64,000 bases of DNA. Origin: an uncultured Muribaculaceae bacterium. GTDB lineage: Bacteria > Bacteroidota > Bacteroidia > Bacteroidales > Muribaculaceae. A program made the position numbers and the translations under genes. Position 1 is the stretch's first letter, and every line of letters starts with the position of its first letter. Where the stretch lies: NCBI GenBank assembly GCA_958436175.1, contig CAUBJF010000001.1, positions 372,001-436,000 on the forward strand. The letters run 5' to 3'. The notes under the pieces were generated by a model, which worked only from the letters and a program-made list of their open reading frames with translations, was not told the origin of the DNA and did no database searches. This document shows positions 8,446 through 17,440 of this stretch, in pieces.

Positions 8446-9684
8446 ATGAAAACCATCATATTCAATCAACGGGCTGAACGCGATGAATTATTATCGCGAC
8501 CCTATCAACAACGACATACGATGTATGACGCAGACGAGCTTTTGCATAATCCGCTTATCAAACTTATCACTGGGCCGCGTCGAGTAGGTAAATCTGTTTT
8601 TGCCCTGCTTATGTTGCAAGGTAAGAACTTCGCTTATCTCAATTTTGATTATAATCAGTTGCTTGAAAAATGGGACGAGGATTTGGCAATGTCGGCTCTT
8701 GAAGATGTCTACCCAAATTATGATTATATATTGCTTGATGAGATTCAGAATCTTCCGGATTGGGATCTGTGGGTAAGCAAACTCTATCGTCGTGGAAAGA
8801 ATCTTATAATTACAGGTAGCAATGCCAAAATGCTGAGTACCGAAATGGTGACAGCCCTTACAGGACGTTATCTACAGATTGAGATGTTACCTTTCAGTCT
8901 TGATGAGACTATGAAATGGAAAAACATTAGCAGAAACCGAGACGAACAGACAGCACAGGCTGTAGTATTGGCTGATGATTATCTGCGAAACGGCGGATAT
9001 CCTGAAACAATTACGACACGCAGCATCACAAAAAGTTATCTTTCTACACTGTTTGACTCAATTCTGCTGAAAGATGTAGCAAAACGTCATAATGTGAGGA
9101 ACACTAACGACCTATACAACCTTGCTACCTATTTGTTGTCTAATTTCTGTAATCCGCTTTCAGCAAATGAACTTGCCATAGAGCTGGGATTATCAAGTGT
9201 TGCAACGACAAAAAAATTCTGCGACTATCTCAAGGAGCCATATTTGTTTTTCTATTTACCACGCTTCAACAATAAGTTGAGACTGATGCACAAAGCGCCC
9301 AAAAAGGTATATGTAGTTGATAACGGTTTTGTACAGAGTACAGCGTTTAACATCAGTGAGAACCTTGGCAGGCTGCTGGAGAACCAAATTTTTATAGAAC
9401 TTATTCGCCGTGGTTATATACCAGGACTGACGCTATTCTATTATCGTACTCGTAACGATAAAGAGATAGATTTCGTAACGCGCAAAGGCATAAAAGTGGA
9501 ACAACTGATTCAGGTATGCTACGCCATGAGCTCCGAGAAAACGCGCAAACGCGAACTTGACGCCCTTATAGAAGCAGCAGAAGAACTAAACTGCAACAAT
9601 CTGCTCATCGTCACCAAATCCGAAAATAAAAACTTAGAGCATAAGGGTAAAATTGTCCAAATTGTAAGTACGTTGAACCTTTAG
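8446..9684 (+). CDS. AAA-type ATPase with DUF4143 C-terminal domain
   Basis: A 412-residue cytoplasmic protein. The N-terminal ATPase has Walker A 'GPRRVGKSV' and Walker B 'YILLDEIQNLPDW', followed by 'ITGSNAKML' (sensor region). The C-terminal DUF4143 domain contains 'YYRTRNDKEIDFV...KVEQ', resembling a PD-(D/E)xK-like fold. The family is widespread, often in variable copy number, and its biological role is unresolved; several members are encoded near mobile or toxin-antitoxin loci. The coding sequence is clearly more AT-rich than the genes on either side and stands alone with its own promoter, which suggests horizontal acquisition. I chose the ATG at 8446 because the longer in-frame TTG start lies in the promoter -7 box. 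Confidence 0.92.
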   Translation: MKTIIFNQRAERDELLSRPYQQRHTMYDADELLHNPLIKLITGPRRVGKSVFALLMLQGKNFAYLNFDYNQLLEKWDEDLAMSALEDVYPNYDYILLDEIQNLPDWDLWVSKLYRRGKNLIITGSNAKMLSTEMVTALTGRYLQIEMLPFSLDETMKWKNISRNRDEQTAQAVVLADDYLRNGGYPETITTRSITKSYLSTLFDSILLKDVAKRHNVRNTNDLYNLATYLLSNFCNPLSANELAIELGLSSVATTKKFCDYLKEPYLFFYLPRFNNKLRLMHKAPKKVYVVDNGFVQSTAFNISENLGRLLENQIFIELIRRGYIPGLTLFYYRTRNDKEIDFVTRKGIKVEQLIQVCYAMSSEKTRKRELDALIEAAEELNCNNLLIVTKSENKNLEHKGKIVQIVSTLNL

Positions 9685-9745
9685 ATTACTATCAATTAAT
9701 TCTTTATGTAGTCTCTTTTGCCTTATCTAATCACCTTAAAATGCC

Positions 9746-12127
9746 ATGAAATGCTTCCGCACGATATTAACTCTTGCAATCGCCGTTCTCCCTTTGCAAT
9801 TACTTGCACAACGATATGTTCATAATATAAACTCGGGCTGGCAATTCTCGACCGACAGCACCAACTGGCGCACCGTCGACCTTCCTCATGATTTCCAGAT
9901 TGAATCAAAGTGGGTTGCACCGGTTGAAAATGAGAGCTTCAAGAGCGACCCCTCGATTGCCACTGTCAAGAGCCGTCTTAGTGCACGTGGGTTCAAGGAG
10001 ATGGGCAAAGGATATTACGCAAAGTCTTTCGTTCCCGACACGGCGTGGAAAGGCAAACGTGTACTACTCGATTTCGAAGGGATCATGCTCTTCGGCGACG
10101 CATGGTTCAACGGCGATCCAATCGGAGGAACGGATTATGGCTATCTCGGCTTTGAGGCTGATATCACCGACAAGATAAAATGGGACGAGCCGAATGAGAT
10201 TTTGGTTGTAGCGGACACCGGAAAACCGGAGAACTCGCGCTGGTATACCGGCGCCGGTCTTTATCGCGATGTAAATGTCATCGTCACAGACCCGAAGCAA
10301 TATTTCGCCCGAAATCCCCTCTGGATTGTAACACCCGAAATAACCAACGAAGAGGCACTGGTAGTCGTCGGCGGCGAAATTGTCAACCTCAACAAGCCTG
10401 ATTCGGTAAGAGTCGGCATCACTATTACCGACCCGAAAGGAACAGTGGTCTATTCCAAGAAGAAAGTCCACCGCAACAACCGTCGTCAAAACACTCGCGA
10501 ATTCACCCTCGACAGCATCACTATAGCCAATCCCATGCTGTGGGATGTCGACAACCCCTCTCTCTACACTCTTACGTCGACAGTCTATCGACCGGACGGA
10601 ACTGCTGCGGATACTGTCTGCGAACACTTCGGCATCCGCAAACTGGAGTATTCACCCGAGTTCGGACTAAAGCTCAACGGCAGAAAGATTCTTTTAAAAG
10701 GCATCGCCAACCATCATACCCTGGGAGCACTCGGAGCGGCTGCCTTTCCCCGTGCCATAGAGAAACGATTACGACTACTTAAGGGATTCGGTATCAATCA
10801 TATCCGCACTTCTCACAATCCTTACAGCAAGTCATTTCTCGACCTCTGCGACCGTTATGGCATCCTCGTCGTCGACGAACTATATGACAAATGGACCTCT
10901 CAGTATGCCGGAGGACGGCGAGAATGGAACACTCTCTGGCTTGAAAACATACCCGAATGGGTACGCCGCGACCGCAACCATCCCTCGGTGGTTATGTGGA
11001 GTCTCGGCAACGAGACACAGATGCTTCCCGATATGCCGTACAATGACTGGGGCGTGACATCCTACAGGCTGATGAAGACTCTTCTTGAGCGATATGACAG
11101 CAGCGGCCGTCCTGTCACTGTGGCTATGCATCCCCGTTTCCGCAACGAGTTCACCGACAGCATTCCTGCGCCACTCGCCGAAGCGACCGACGTGGCATCG
11201 TACAACTACCGATACATGTATTTCCCCGGCGACAGCCGCCGCTATCCCGACAAGATTTTTTACCAAAGCGAGGCAAACGCCTCCGGCATGGGGCCAAATT
11301 TCTTCGAGATGGACCTTGACAAAGTTCTCGGACTCGCCTACTGGGGCGCTATCGACTATCTCGGCGAATCAGGCGGCTGGCCGGCAAAGGGATGGGTGCA
11401 GGGAGTTTTCGACATATCGCTCCGTCCCAAACCCCAGGCATTTTTCCTCAAAAGCTATTTCAAGCCGGACGAACCCGTCGTACATATAGCCATCATCGAC
11501 AATGAGGACAATGTGATATGGAATGATGTCCAGGTGGGTACCAAACAACAGTCCTCGCACTGGAACCGTAAGAAAGGAAGCAAAGTAAATCTTTACACCT
11601 ATACCAACGGCGACGAAGTCGAACTGCTGCTTAATGGCAGAAGTCTCGGACGAAAAGTCAACGAGACATCCAATCCCAAGAATCGCAACCGCATATACTG
11701 GGAGAATATTCCTTATCAAAAAGGTTCTCTCGAAGCTCGCGCCTATCAGGATGGCCGATTAGTGGCATGCCATAAGATACGGACAGCAGGGAAAGCCGTA
11801 AGGCTCGCAGCTAAAGCGGACAGTATCGAATGGAAAGCTGACGGCACGGACTTGCAGCATATCGCCGTCGAGGCCGTCGATAAAAAAGGAATAACCGATC
11901 CCTCGGCTCGTCAGCAAGTTATTTTTACCGTCGAAGGACCGGCACGCATCGTCGGCGTGATTAACGGAGACAACACATCAAACGAGGAGACAACTGGAAA
12001 TACTCGGAGTCTCTATGACGGTGCTGTGACAGTAGTACTCCGCTCGACCGACATTCCAGGAGATGTGACTCTGAAAGCCAATGCCCCCGGCCTCAAAGCT
12101 GCGATAATAAAACTGAGAACTATATAA
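9746..12127 (+). CDS. Secreted glycoside hydrolase family 2 protein (beta-galactosidase-like)
   Basis: A 793-residue enzyme with a Sec signal peptide (about 1-21, 'AIAVLPLQLLAQ'). The GH2 order is visible: N-terminal sugar-binding domain (~30-185), immunoglobulin-like domain (~190-295), TIM barrel (~300-560), then a DUF4982-type domain and a further C-terminal beta domain. In the barrel the acid/base glutamate is in 'WSLGNET' (E423) and the nucleophile glutamate in 'FYQSEA' (about E509). GH2 enzymes of this layout are mostly exo-acting beta-galactosidases, but beta-mannosidase or beta-glucuronidase activity cannot be excluded. No SusC/SusD pair is adjacent. It is probably monocistronic, ending in a strong bidirectional terminator. 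Confidence 0.93.
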   Translation: MKCFRTILTLAIAVLPLQLLAQRYVHNINSGWQFSTDSTNWRTVDLPHDFQIESKWVAPVENESFKSDPSIATVKSRLSARGFKEMGKGYYAKSFVPDTAWKGKRVLLDFEGIMLFGDAWFNGDPIGGTDYGYLGFEADITDKIKWDEPNEILVVADTGKPENSRWYTGAGLYRDVNVIVTDPKQYFARNPLWIVTPEITNEEALVVVGGEIVNLNKPDSVRVGITITDPKGTVVYSKKKVHRNNRRQNTREFTLDSITIANPMLWDVDNPSLYTLTSTVYRPDGTAADTVCEHFGIRKLEYSPEFGLKLNGRKILLKGIANHHTLGALGAAAFPRAIEKRLRLLKGFGINHIRTSHNPYSKSFLDLCDRYGILVVDELYDKWTSQYAGGRREWNTLWLENIPEWVRRDRNHPSVVMWSLGNETQMLPDMPYNDWGVTSYRLMKTLLERYDSSGRPVTVAMHPRFRNEFTDSIPAPLAEATDVASYNYRYMYFPGDSRRYPDKIFYQSEANASGMGPNFFEMDLDKVLGLAYWGAIDYLGESGGWPAKGWVQGVFDISLRPKPQAFFLKSYFKPDEPVVHIAIIDNEDNVIWNDVQVGTKQQSSHWNRKKGSKVNLYTYTNGDEVELLLNGRSLGRKVNETSNPKNRNRIYWENIPYQKGSLEARAYQDGRLVACHKIRTAGKAVRLAAKADSIEWKADGTDLQHIAVEAVDKKGITDPSARQQVIFTVEGPARIVGVINGDNTSNEETTGNTRSLYDGAVTVVLRSTDIPGDVTLKANAPGLKAAIIKLRTI

Positions 12128-12132
12128 AAGGA

Positions 12133-12165
12133 GCGCCGCCGAAACAGTCTCAGTCTCGGCGGCGC
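12133..12165. terminator. Bidirectional terminator between convergent GH2 and isomerase-like genes
   Basis: A perfect 10-bp stem, GCGCCGCCGA and TCGGCGGCGC with a 13-nt loop, lies between two convergent stop codons. The minus strand continues with CTCCTTTTATA and the plus strand reaches TTTTA 15 nt later, so it probably serves both genes. Confidence 0.8.
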
Positions 12166-12192
12166 GGAAGTATAGTTTTAGTTAGTATTGAG

Positions 12193-13956
12193 CTATTTCA
12201 TGAAAGCTTTTACCACCATTATCTCGCGGCCGGAAGTATTGAGTATCTTATAAGAACCCGCGGCAGCTGAGACGACGAGGGTCTCGGCATAGTTGAGGTG
12301 ATAATGTATGCCCTCAGCTGTCACAACCTCCGCGCTTTCGCCCTCCACAAGGTTCAGGACATGGCACTTGCCTTCTGTCTTAACCTCGACCGACGAGCCG
12401 ATTTTATATCTGTGCACGTCATAGGAATGATTCGGATGTGTCGGCAGATGCCACAACTCCCAGTCCGGACCCTTATCGAGGATGACAGGATGGCAGACGA
12501 GCTCTTCTTTTACCTTATCTCCCTTACGGTCGAAGTAAAGATTATCCATGGCACGCCTAATGTTAAGAGGACGCGGTCTGCCGTCGAGATCAAGAGCGAG
12601 CCAGTCGTACATCTTGAATGTGAAGATATAGGGCGTAGTACTAATTTCGAGGACGAGGTTGTTGCGACCCGAGCTATGGAGCGTGCCGGGCGGAATCAGG
12701 AAAAGGTCGTGCTTGTGTGCTGTCTCGGAATTGATATAGCGCTCCACATCGAGCTTCGTACCCTTATGGAAACTCTCTGTGAGTGCGTTTTCGAACTCTG
12801 ACGGGACTATATCGTCCTTGAAACCGAGATAGACGACTGCGTCCTTATCGGTATCGAGAATATAATAAGTCTCTTCCTGTGTCAGGACTTCGCCGAAGTT
12901 CTTCTGTATATAGTAGCGACGTGGGTGACACTGAATCGAGAGGTTGCCGCCATCGAAATTATCAAGGTAGTCCATACGTATGGGGAACTCGTCGCCGTAA
13001 CGTACATAACATTCCTTGCCTACGACATCCTCACCGGCCTCATACATAACAGAATCAAATGAGACCTCGAGCATCTTACTGTCGCTTCCGAAAATAATCC
13101 CGTTCTCCGGCACGATAAGCTCAAAGGACCATGCATAGTTGGGGACGTCGGAAGGCAATGCTGGAATATTCTTGCGTATCCACTGCCCTCCCCATGCTCC
13201 CGGTTCGAACCAGGGACGGACACGGAAAGCATTACGGGCAAGAGTGTCGAGCCCGGCCCGGATATCATCGCCCGTCGCCCATGTGATGTCGCCGTTACGC
13301 TGACCGTCGACAAATACATCGATGTCCGGCAGTACGGCTTTTTTATGACGATTGAGTACTACCCAGTCCACGAAATAGAATCGCTTATACATCTTCTTCG
13401 GCGCATCCGACTTTGAGGCACCGAGATTGGTGATGCTTGCGGCACGCGCACGGAACTGAATCTCGTTTTTCGGTATGTCGATATACACCAATGGGCCATC
13501 CCATTGTGCCAGAGCAGCACCTTCGCCGATAAGGATATTCATCTGTGCCGCAGGATCGGGCTTTATGGAGCGTAACTTTTCAGGGTCGAAATAGGCATCA
13601 AGAGTCAGGGGCGTACGGTAACCGAAAATAGGGTCGTCGCCACCAAGGAACGGCTTTATCATCTCGTCAATTTCGGACTCAGGCTTCATTGCCGCCGATG
13701 TGTTCCACCACAGGGGCTCTATGCCTATGGCCCGGAAAGCTTCCGCCAGCTTTCTCGCGAAAATATCGAAACGGACACCTATATATCCATCGATCATCAC
13801 CTGCTTGTTCCCGGCAAGGTGACGTGCAAGAGATGCATAGTCACAGTGAATCTTACCGGAACCTAAATCATGTACCGGGTACGGGTCATAAGTGCCGTCG
13901 GTCTTTTGCTTCTCGACAGGAAGCAATATCTGGGATGTCTTTCTTAATTCTGTCAT
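12193..13956 (-). CDS. Class I mannose-6-phosphate isomerase-like protein with long N-terminal extension
   Basis: A 587-residue protein. The C-terminal ~300 residues carry the cupin fold and metal ligands of type I phosphomannose isomerase: 'SIQCHP' (Gln and His), 'EETYYIL' (Glu) and 'PPGTLHSSG' (His). This reaction interconverts mannose-6-phosphate and fructose-6-phosphate. The N-terminal ~270 residues are not part of a normal isomerase; 'MIDGYIGVRFD' (~53-63) sits where a P-loop kinase-like domain would start but lacks GK[S/T], so I do not assign a kinase function. It is the last gene of the unit GH92 - ROK kinase - isomerase, with a 14-bp gap to the ROK gene, which fits conversion of released mannose into glycolysis. 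Confidence 0.85.
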   Translation of the reverse strand: MTELRKTSQILLPVEKQKTDGTYDPYPVHDLGSGKIHCDYASLARHLAGNKQVMIDGYIGVRFDIFARKLAEAFRAIGIEPLWWNTSAAMKPESEIDEMIKPFLGGDDPIFGYRTPLTLDAYFDPEKLRSIKPDPAAQMNILIGEGAALAQWDGPLVYIDIPKNEIQFRARAASITNLGASKSDAPKKMYKRFYFVDWVVLNRHKKAVLPDIDVFVDGQRNGDITWATGDDIRAGLDTLARNAFRVRPWFEPGAWGGQWIRKNIPALPSDVPNYAWSFELIVPENGIIFGSDSKMLEVSFDSVMYEAGEDVVGKECYVRYGDEFPIRMDYLDNFDGGNLSIQCHPRRYYIQKNFGEVLTQEETYYILDTDKDAVVYLGFKDDIVPSEFENALTESFHKGTKLDVERYINSETAHKHDLFLIPPGTLHSSGRNNLVLEISTTPYIFTFKMYDWLALDLDGRPRPLNIRRAMDNLYFDRKGDKVKEELVCHPVILDKGPDWELWHLPTHPNHSYDVHRYKIGSSVEVKTEGKCHVLNLVEGESAEVVTAEGIHYHLNYAETLVVSAAAGSYKILNTSGREIMVVKAFMK

Positions 13957-13970
13957 GATTCTTATGATTT

Positions 13971-14858
13971 CTATATGAAGAGCGATGCCGCCCCCGTCAG
14001 AGCCGCTTCCTGGCCGAGCGCCGAGATACGGACATCAGCCTCGCAAGCGAGTCGATCAAGCTCACGGCGCATCGAGGATCCGAAAAGATGATATGCCAGA
14101 GCGATATTACCGCCAAGGACAAGAGTATGCGAATCAAATCTCTGCAAGACAGACACCGCGAAACGGGCGAGACGTGCGCCATACTCCTCAAAGAGTTTTC
14201 GGGCAGCCTCATCACTGTCGGCGAGACCGGCAATTTCTTTGGCTCCGTCGGCTTTGCGTCCGGTCAGTTCATAGTAACGGCGACATATCCACCGTGTAGA
14301 GAACGCATCGTCGACAATACCGTCTTCGAAAGGCAGAGAATAGACCCAACCGTTGACAGGCACCGTATCGCCGGTCTCGACAAGCCTTTTGTCTTCCACG
14401 AAGCCCGATCCGACACCCGTGCCGAGTGTAAGAGCCACCACACGTCTACTGTCTGCCCCTGCACCCCCGAGACATTCCCCGAGAGCGAAGGCCGATGCAT
14501 CGTTGACGAAGGCGAGATGATGACGGGCTTCTGTTGCAAGACGACTGCCGAGCGTCTGCCTTATATCGAGACCAAAGATAGCATCGTATTTGTTTACGCC
14601 CTCGATTGTCGATACACCGTGCCGATAGTCAAAAGGTCCCGGGATAGCGAGGCCGATTCCACATATTTTGCCATCGAAAGCGGCTGCCGTAGCATCGATG
14701 TTGCTGCACCAGGAATCGATGACTGCCGATGCAGAACCCTGACTGTCGACGGGCGTTGTAATGGGCTCTGTCGAGAGACGGCCAGTAACCAGATTCACCA
14801 CTGCCGAGCAAAGGTGGCTGCCGCCGATGTCGACTCCTATTGCATATCTGTTTTCCAT
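13971..14858 (-). CDS. ROK-family sugar kinase
   Basis: A 295-residue cytoplasmic kinase of ASKHA fold. The phosphate-1 motif 'IGVDIGGSHL' is at residues 6-15, the catalytic-base region 'FVNDASAFALGE' is in the middle, and 'LTLGTGVGSGFV' forms the second nucleotide-binding motif. ROK kinases phosphorylate glucose, mannose, fructose or N-acetylhexosamines at O6. Unusually, the ROK zinc-binding signature (CxCGxxGCxE) is absent; the region after the second phosphate motif reads 'NGWVYSLPFEDGIVDD' instead. From its place between a GH92 alpha-mannosidase (8-bp gap) and an isomerase-like gene I infer mannokinase activity. The substrate is not proven by sequence. Confidence 0.9.
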   Translation of the reverse strand: MENRYAIGVDIGGSHLCSAVVNLVTGRLSTEPITTPVDSQGSASAVIDSWCSNIDATAAAFDGKICGIGLAIPGPFDYRHGVSTIEGVNKYDAIFGLDIRQTLGSRLATEARHHLAFVNDASAFALGECLGGAGADSRRVVALTLGTGVGSGFVEDKRLVETGDTVPVNGWVYSLPFEDGIVDDAFSTRWICRRYYELTGRKADGAKEIAGLADSDEAARKLFEEYGARLARFAVSVLQRFDSHTLVLGGNIALAYHLFGSSMRRELDRLACEADVRISALGQEAALTGAASLFI

Positions 14859-14866
14859 CTGAACTA

Positions 14867-17215
14867 TTATTTGACTATCTTTTGCTGTGGTGTGTCGCCC
14901 AATGCGATCTTAAGCTTTCCTCCTTTGACGACATCGGCAAATGACAACTGAATACTGTCCAGAGGCCTGCCGTTGAGCGAGAGCGACTGTATATAATCAT
15001 TACCTTCGGTATTACCCTGTGTCTCAATGACAAATTTCTTGCCCTTATAGTAATCGGGATTCAGCGTTACGGTCACTTTGTCGAAGAGCGGACTGCCGAT
15101 CTGGAACGAAGGGTCGGGCGATGTCAGGCCACGGGCATCGAAAAGGCCTATAGAAGCCATGACATACCAGGCTCCGAGCTGACCCTGGTCTTCATCCTGG
15201 CCATATCCGTAGCCATGTATACCCTCATTGCCGTAGAACTCGCGGCATATAGTCCTCATCCATTTCTGCGAGAGCCATGGCTTGCCAGAGAAATTGAAAA
15301 GAGCCGAGATATGGAGGTTGGGCTGGTTGCCATGGTTGTAGTAGCTTTTGAGGCCTGAAAAAGCATCGATGGTCTTACCTCCGCCGAATATGCTCTCACG
15401 CGAGATAATGAAAGTGCTGTCGAGGCGAGTATTGAACTCTTCGGCACCGACAAGCGATATCAGGCTGTCGATATGCTGGGGCACATAGTAAGTATACTGC
15501 ACGGCGTTGCCCTCCTGGAAACCAACCCAGGGTGCATAGGGATCGAAGCTTTCGATAAAACGTCCCTGCTCGTCGCGCGGACGCATCAGTTTGGTATCCG
15601 TATCGAAAAGATTGCGCCATCCATAAGATAACTTTGACAGCTTTCTATAATCATCCTCGCGACCGAGACTGCGTGCCATCTGTGCGACAGCATAGCTGCT
15701 GAAAGAATATTCGAGAGTATGCGAGGCTGAGAAACCAGAACCACGCGGAGTCGTCGTCATATGCAGTTCTTCGGAATAAGGAGAATAACCGCGTGCCACG
15801 AACTGGCCTACATCGAGTTTGCCGGCTCCTTCGGGACGATTCTCGCTACTTATTTCGTTCTTAAGGGCTGCCTCATAGCCGAGAGCAGTATCAAAGTCGC
15901 GTATGCCGACATTGTATGCCGCCGCTATGGCAAGGCCTGTGAAGTTGGTGCCTACGCCGGACACATACTTGCTGCATGCTATGCCGTCGCCGAGCCATCC
16001 TGTATCTTTATAGACAAGGAGCTGGCTCGAAACCCAGTCGGAAAAATATTCAGGCCATGCCAGGCTCCACAGCTGGGTAAGATTCCAGAATCCACCCCAT
16101 ATTGCATCCGTATTGTAATGATTATGGACAGGTTTGCCGTCTCTGCCGCAGGGAATCGTACCTACCGTACCGTCATTGCGGGGATATGCACCGTTGACAT
16201 CGCTTGCAAGGCCGCGACCGAGCAAGGCATGAAAGAGACCGGTGTAAAACTTGACACGGCTGTCGCGATCGCCGCCTTCTACCTTTATGCGACCAAGGGC
16301 ATTCTCCCATGTGCTCTGTGCCTTCGACCGTGCCCTGTCGAAACTTAGACCGGAAGCCTCTGTTTCGAGGTTGAGACGTGCATTATCTATGGATGTATAT
16401 GAGAGACCGACTTTCACGTTCACCTGATGACGTTTTTCAGTGTCGAATGTCAGATACAGCCCTGCTCCAGCTCCTGACTGCGAGCGCTGACCCGCATATT
16501 TCGTCTCATCTACGAATGTACCGAAACCTATAGGCTTGGTATCGACATCGGCGCTGAAGTACATCTTCACATCCGCCCCTTTCTGGTATATGTCGACATA
16601 GACAGGCTCTGTCACAACCCAACCCTGTACCTTACCTTCCGGCGTATACTCCACGAATGCGTCGCGAACCTTGCCACTCTCGCCCATGCGAGTACCTATA
16701 TTAAATATGATGTTTGAATTTCGTCCAGCGGGAAAAGTATAACGATGGAATCCTACACGCTCCGTAGCAGTAAGTTCTGCCTTGATGCCGTAGTCCTTTA
16801 GTAATACTGAATAGTAACCCGGTTCGGCAAACTCGTCAGCTTTGTCGAAACGCGAACGGTAGCCTTTGTCGGGATTATCGGCTTCCCCGGGAACAGTGAT
16901 AACAGGGCCTGCCGTCGGTGCCAGGACTATGCCTCCGACCTGAAACTCATGGAAATTCGCAAAACCTTCGATAGAATTGTGGCGGTAATCGTAGCCTACG
17001 GCCTGCCATCCACCGGGATTTCCGAGGTGACCGTCGGTTGTCGGTGCAAGCTTGGCCATGCCGAAGGGAAGCGCGGCCGGAGTGAAGAAAAACCAGCGGG
17101 AATGGGCTGTACCGATTTGGGGATCTACGTATGAGCTCAGGGTTTCTGCAAACGCCGGCACGGTAGAGATGCCGATAGCAAGCAGGATTGACAAGATTTT
17201 ATTGAAACGTAGCAT
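14867..17215 (-). CDS. GH92 alpha-mannosidase, secreted (short form)
   Basis: A 782-residue protein with a signal peptide (about 1-23, ending 'VPAFA'). GH92 enzymes are calcium-dependent, inverting exo-alpha-mannosidases that trim alpha-1,2/1,3/1,4/1,6-linked mannose from N-glycans or yeast mannan. Family hallmarks seen here: 'YVDPQIGTAHSRW' at the mature N-terminus, 'DAIWGGFWNLTQLW' in the (alpha/alpha)6 barrel, and 'GQDEDQGQLGAWY', which contains the conserved acidic residues near the catalytic centre. It is the first gene of a three-gene minus-strand unit and diverges from a second GH92 gene. The linkage specificity cannot be read from the sequence. Confidence 0.95.
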   Translation of the reverse strand: MLRFNKILSILLAIGISTVPAFAETLSSYVDPQIGTAHSRWFFFTPAALPFGMAKLAPTTDGHLGNPGGWQAVGYDYRHNSIEGFANFHEFQVGGIVLAPTAGPVITVPGEADNPDKGYRSRFDKADEFAEPGYYSVLLKDYGIKAELTATERVGFHRYTFPAGRNSNIIFNIGTRMGESGKVRDAFVEYTPEGKVQGWVVTEPVYVDIYQKGADVKMYFSADVDTKPIGFGTFVDETKYAGQRSQSGAGAGLYLTFDTEKRHQVNVKVGLSYTSIDNARLNLETEASGLSFDRARSKAQSTWENALGRIKVEGGDRDSRVKFYTGLFHALLGRGLASDVNGAYPRNDGTVGTIPCGRDGKPVHNHYNTDAIWGGFWNLTQLWSLAWPEYFSDWVSSQLLVYKDTGWLGDGIACSKYVSGVGTNFTGLAIAAAYNVGIRDFDTALGYEAALKNEISSENRPEGAGKLDVGQFVARGYSPYSEELHMTTTPRGSGFSASHTLEYSFSSYAVAQMARSLGREDDYRKLSKLSYGWRNLFDTDTKLMRPRDEQGRFIESFDPYAPWVGFQEGNAVQYTYYVPQHIDSLISLVGAEEFNTRLDSTFIISRESIFGGGKTIDAFSGLKSYYNHGNQPNLHISALFNFSGKPWLSQKWMRTICREFYGNEGIHGYGYGQDEDQGQLGAWYVMASIGLFDARGLTSPDPSFQIGSPLFDKVTVTLNPDYYKGKKFVIETQGNTEGNDYIQSLSLNGRPLDSIQLSFADVVKGGKLKIALGDTPQQKIVK

Positions 17216-17240
17216 AGGTGTGAATATGGTTGGTTCTTTT

Positions 17241-17274
17241 ATATATGTTCATACATATATTCGCCACAAAATTA
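17241..17274 (-). promoter_or_regulatory. Promoter and operator-like dyad of the GH92-ROK-isomerase unit
   Basis: A TAATTTTG -7 box lies at 17274-17267 on the minus strand; the -33 is weak (CTTG, 18 nt upstream). Just downstream is a perfect 8-4-8 dyad, ATATATGT-TCAT-ACATATAT (17241-17260), between the expected transcription start and the start codon. Its position suits a repressor, possibly the GntR/UTRA protein encoded at 20636, but this link is inference. Confidence 0.5.
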
Positions 17275-17369
17275 GCAAATATTTTTGACCTACAAGATAT
17301 ATCGGCAGAATTTTTGCGACTGGCTGCAAGGATAATATCGCTTAAGGATACACAGCAGAAGAAAATTAT

Positions 17370-17408
17370 GCACATATTTGTGCGTTCGGATTTTTTTTGC
17401 TTACTTTG
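17370..17408 (+). promoter_or_regulatory. Promoter and small dyad of the GH92-GntR unit
   Basis: TTTG (17377-17380), a 20-nt spacer and TTACTTTG (17401-17408, one mismatch to TAnnTTTG) form a good promoter. A short dyad GCACA-TATT-TGTGC (17370-17383) covers the -33 element and could be a regulator site. The in-frame TTG at 17378 lies within the -33 element and is therefore not the start of the downstream gene. Confidence 0.65.
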
Positions 17409-17440
17409 CCGAATATTGTTTGAACATATACTCTTTTGTC

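Noticed and set aside
17378..17440. Longer N-terminus for the large GH92 protein
   Set aside because: The TTG start falls in the -33 element, and a proper signal peptide begins at the ATG at 17441.
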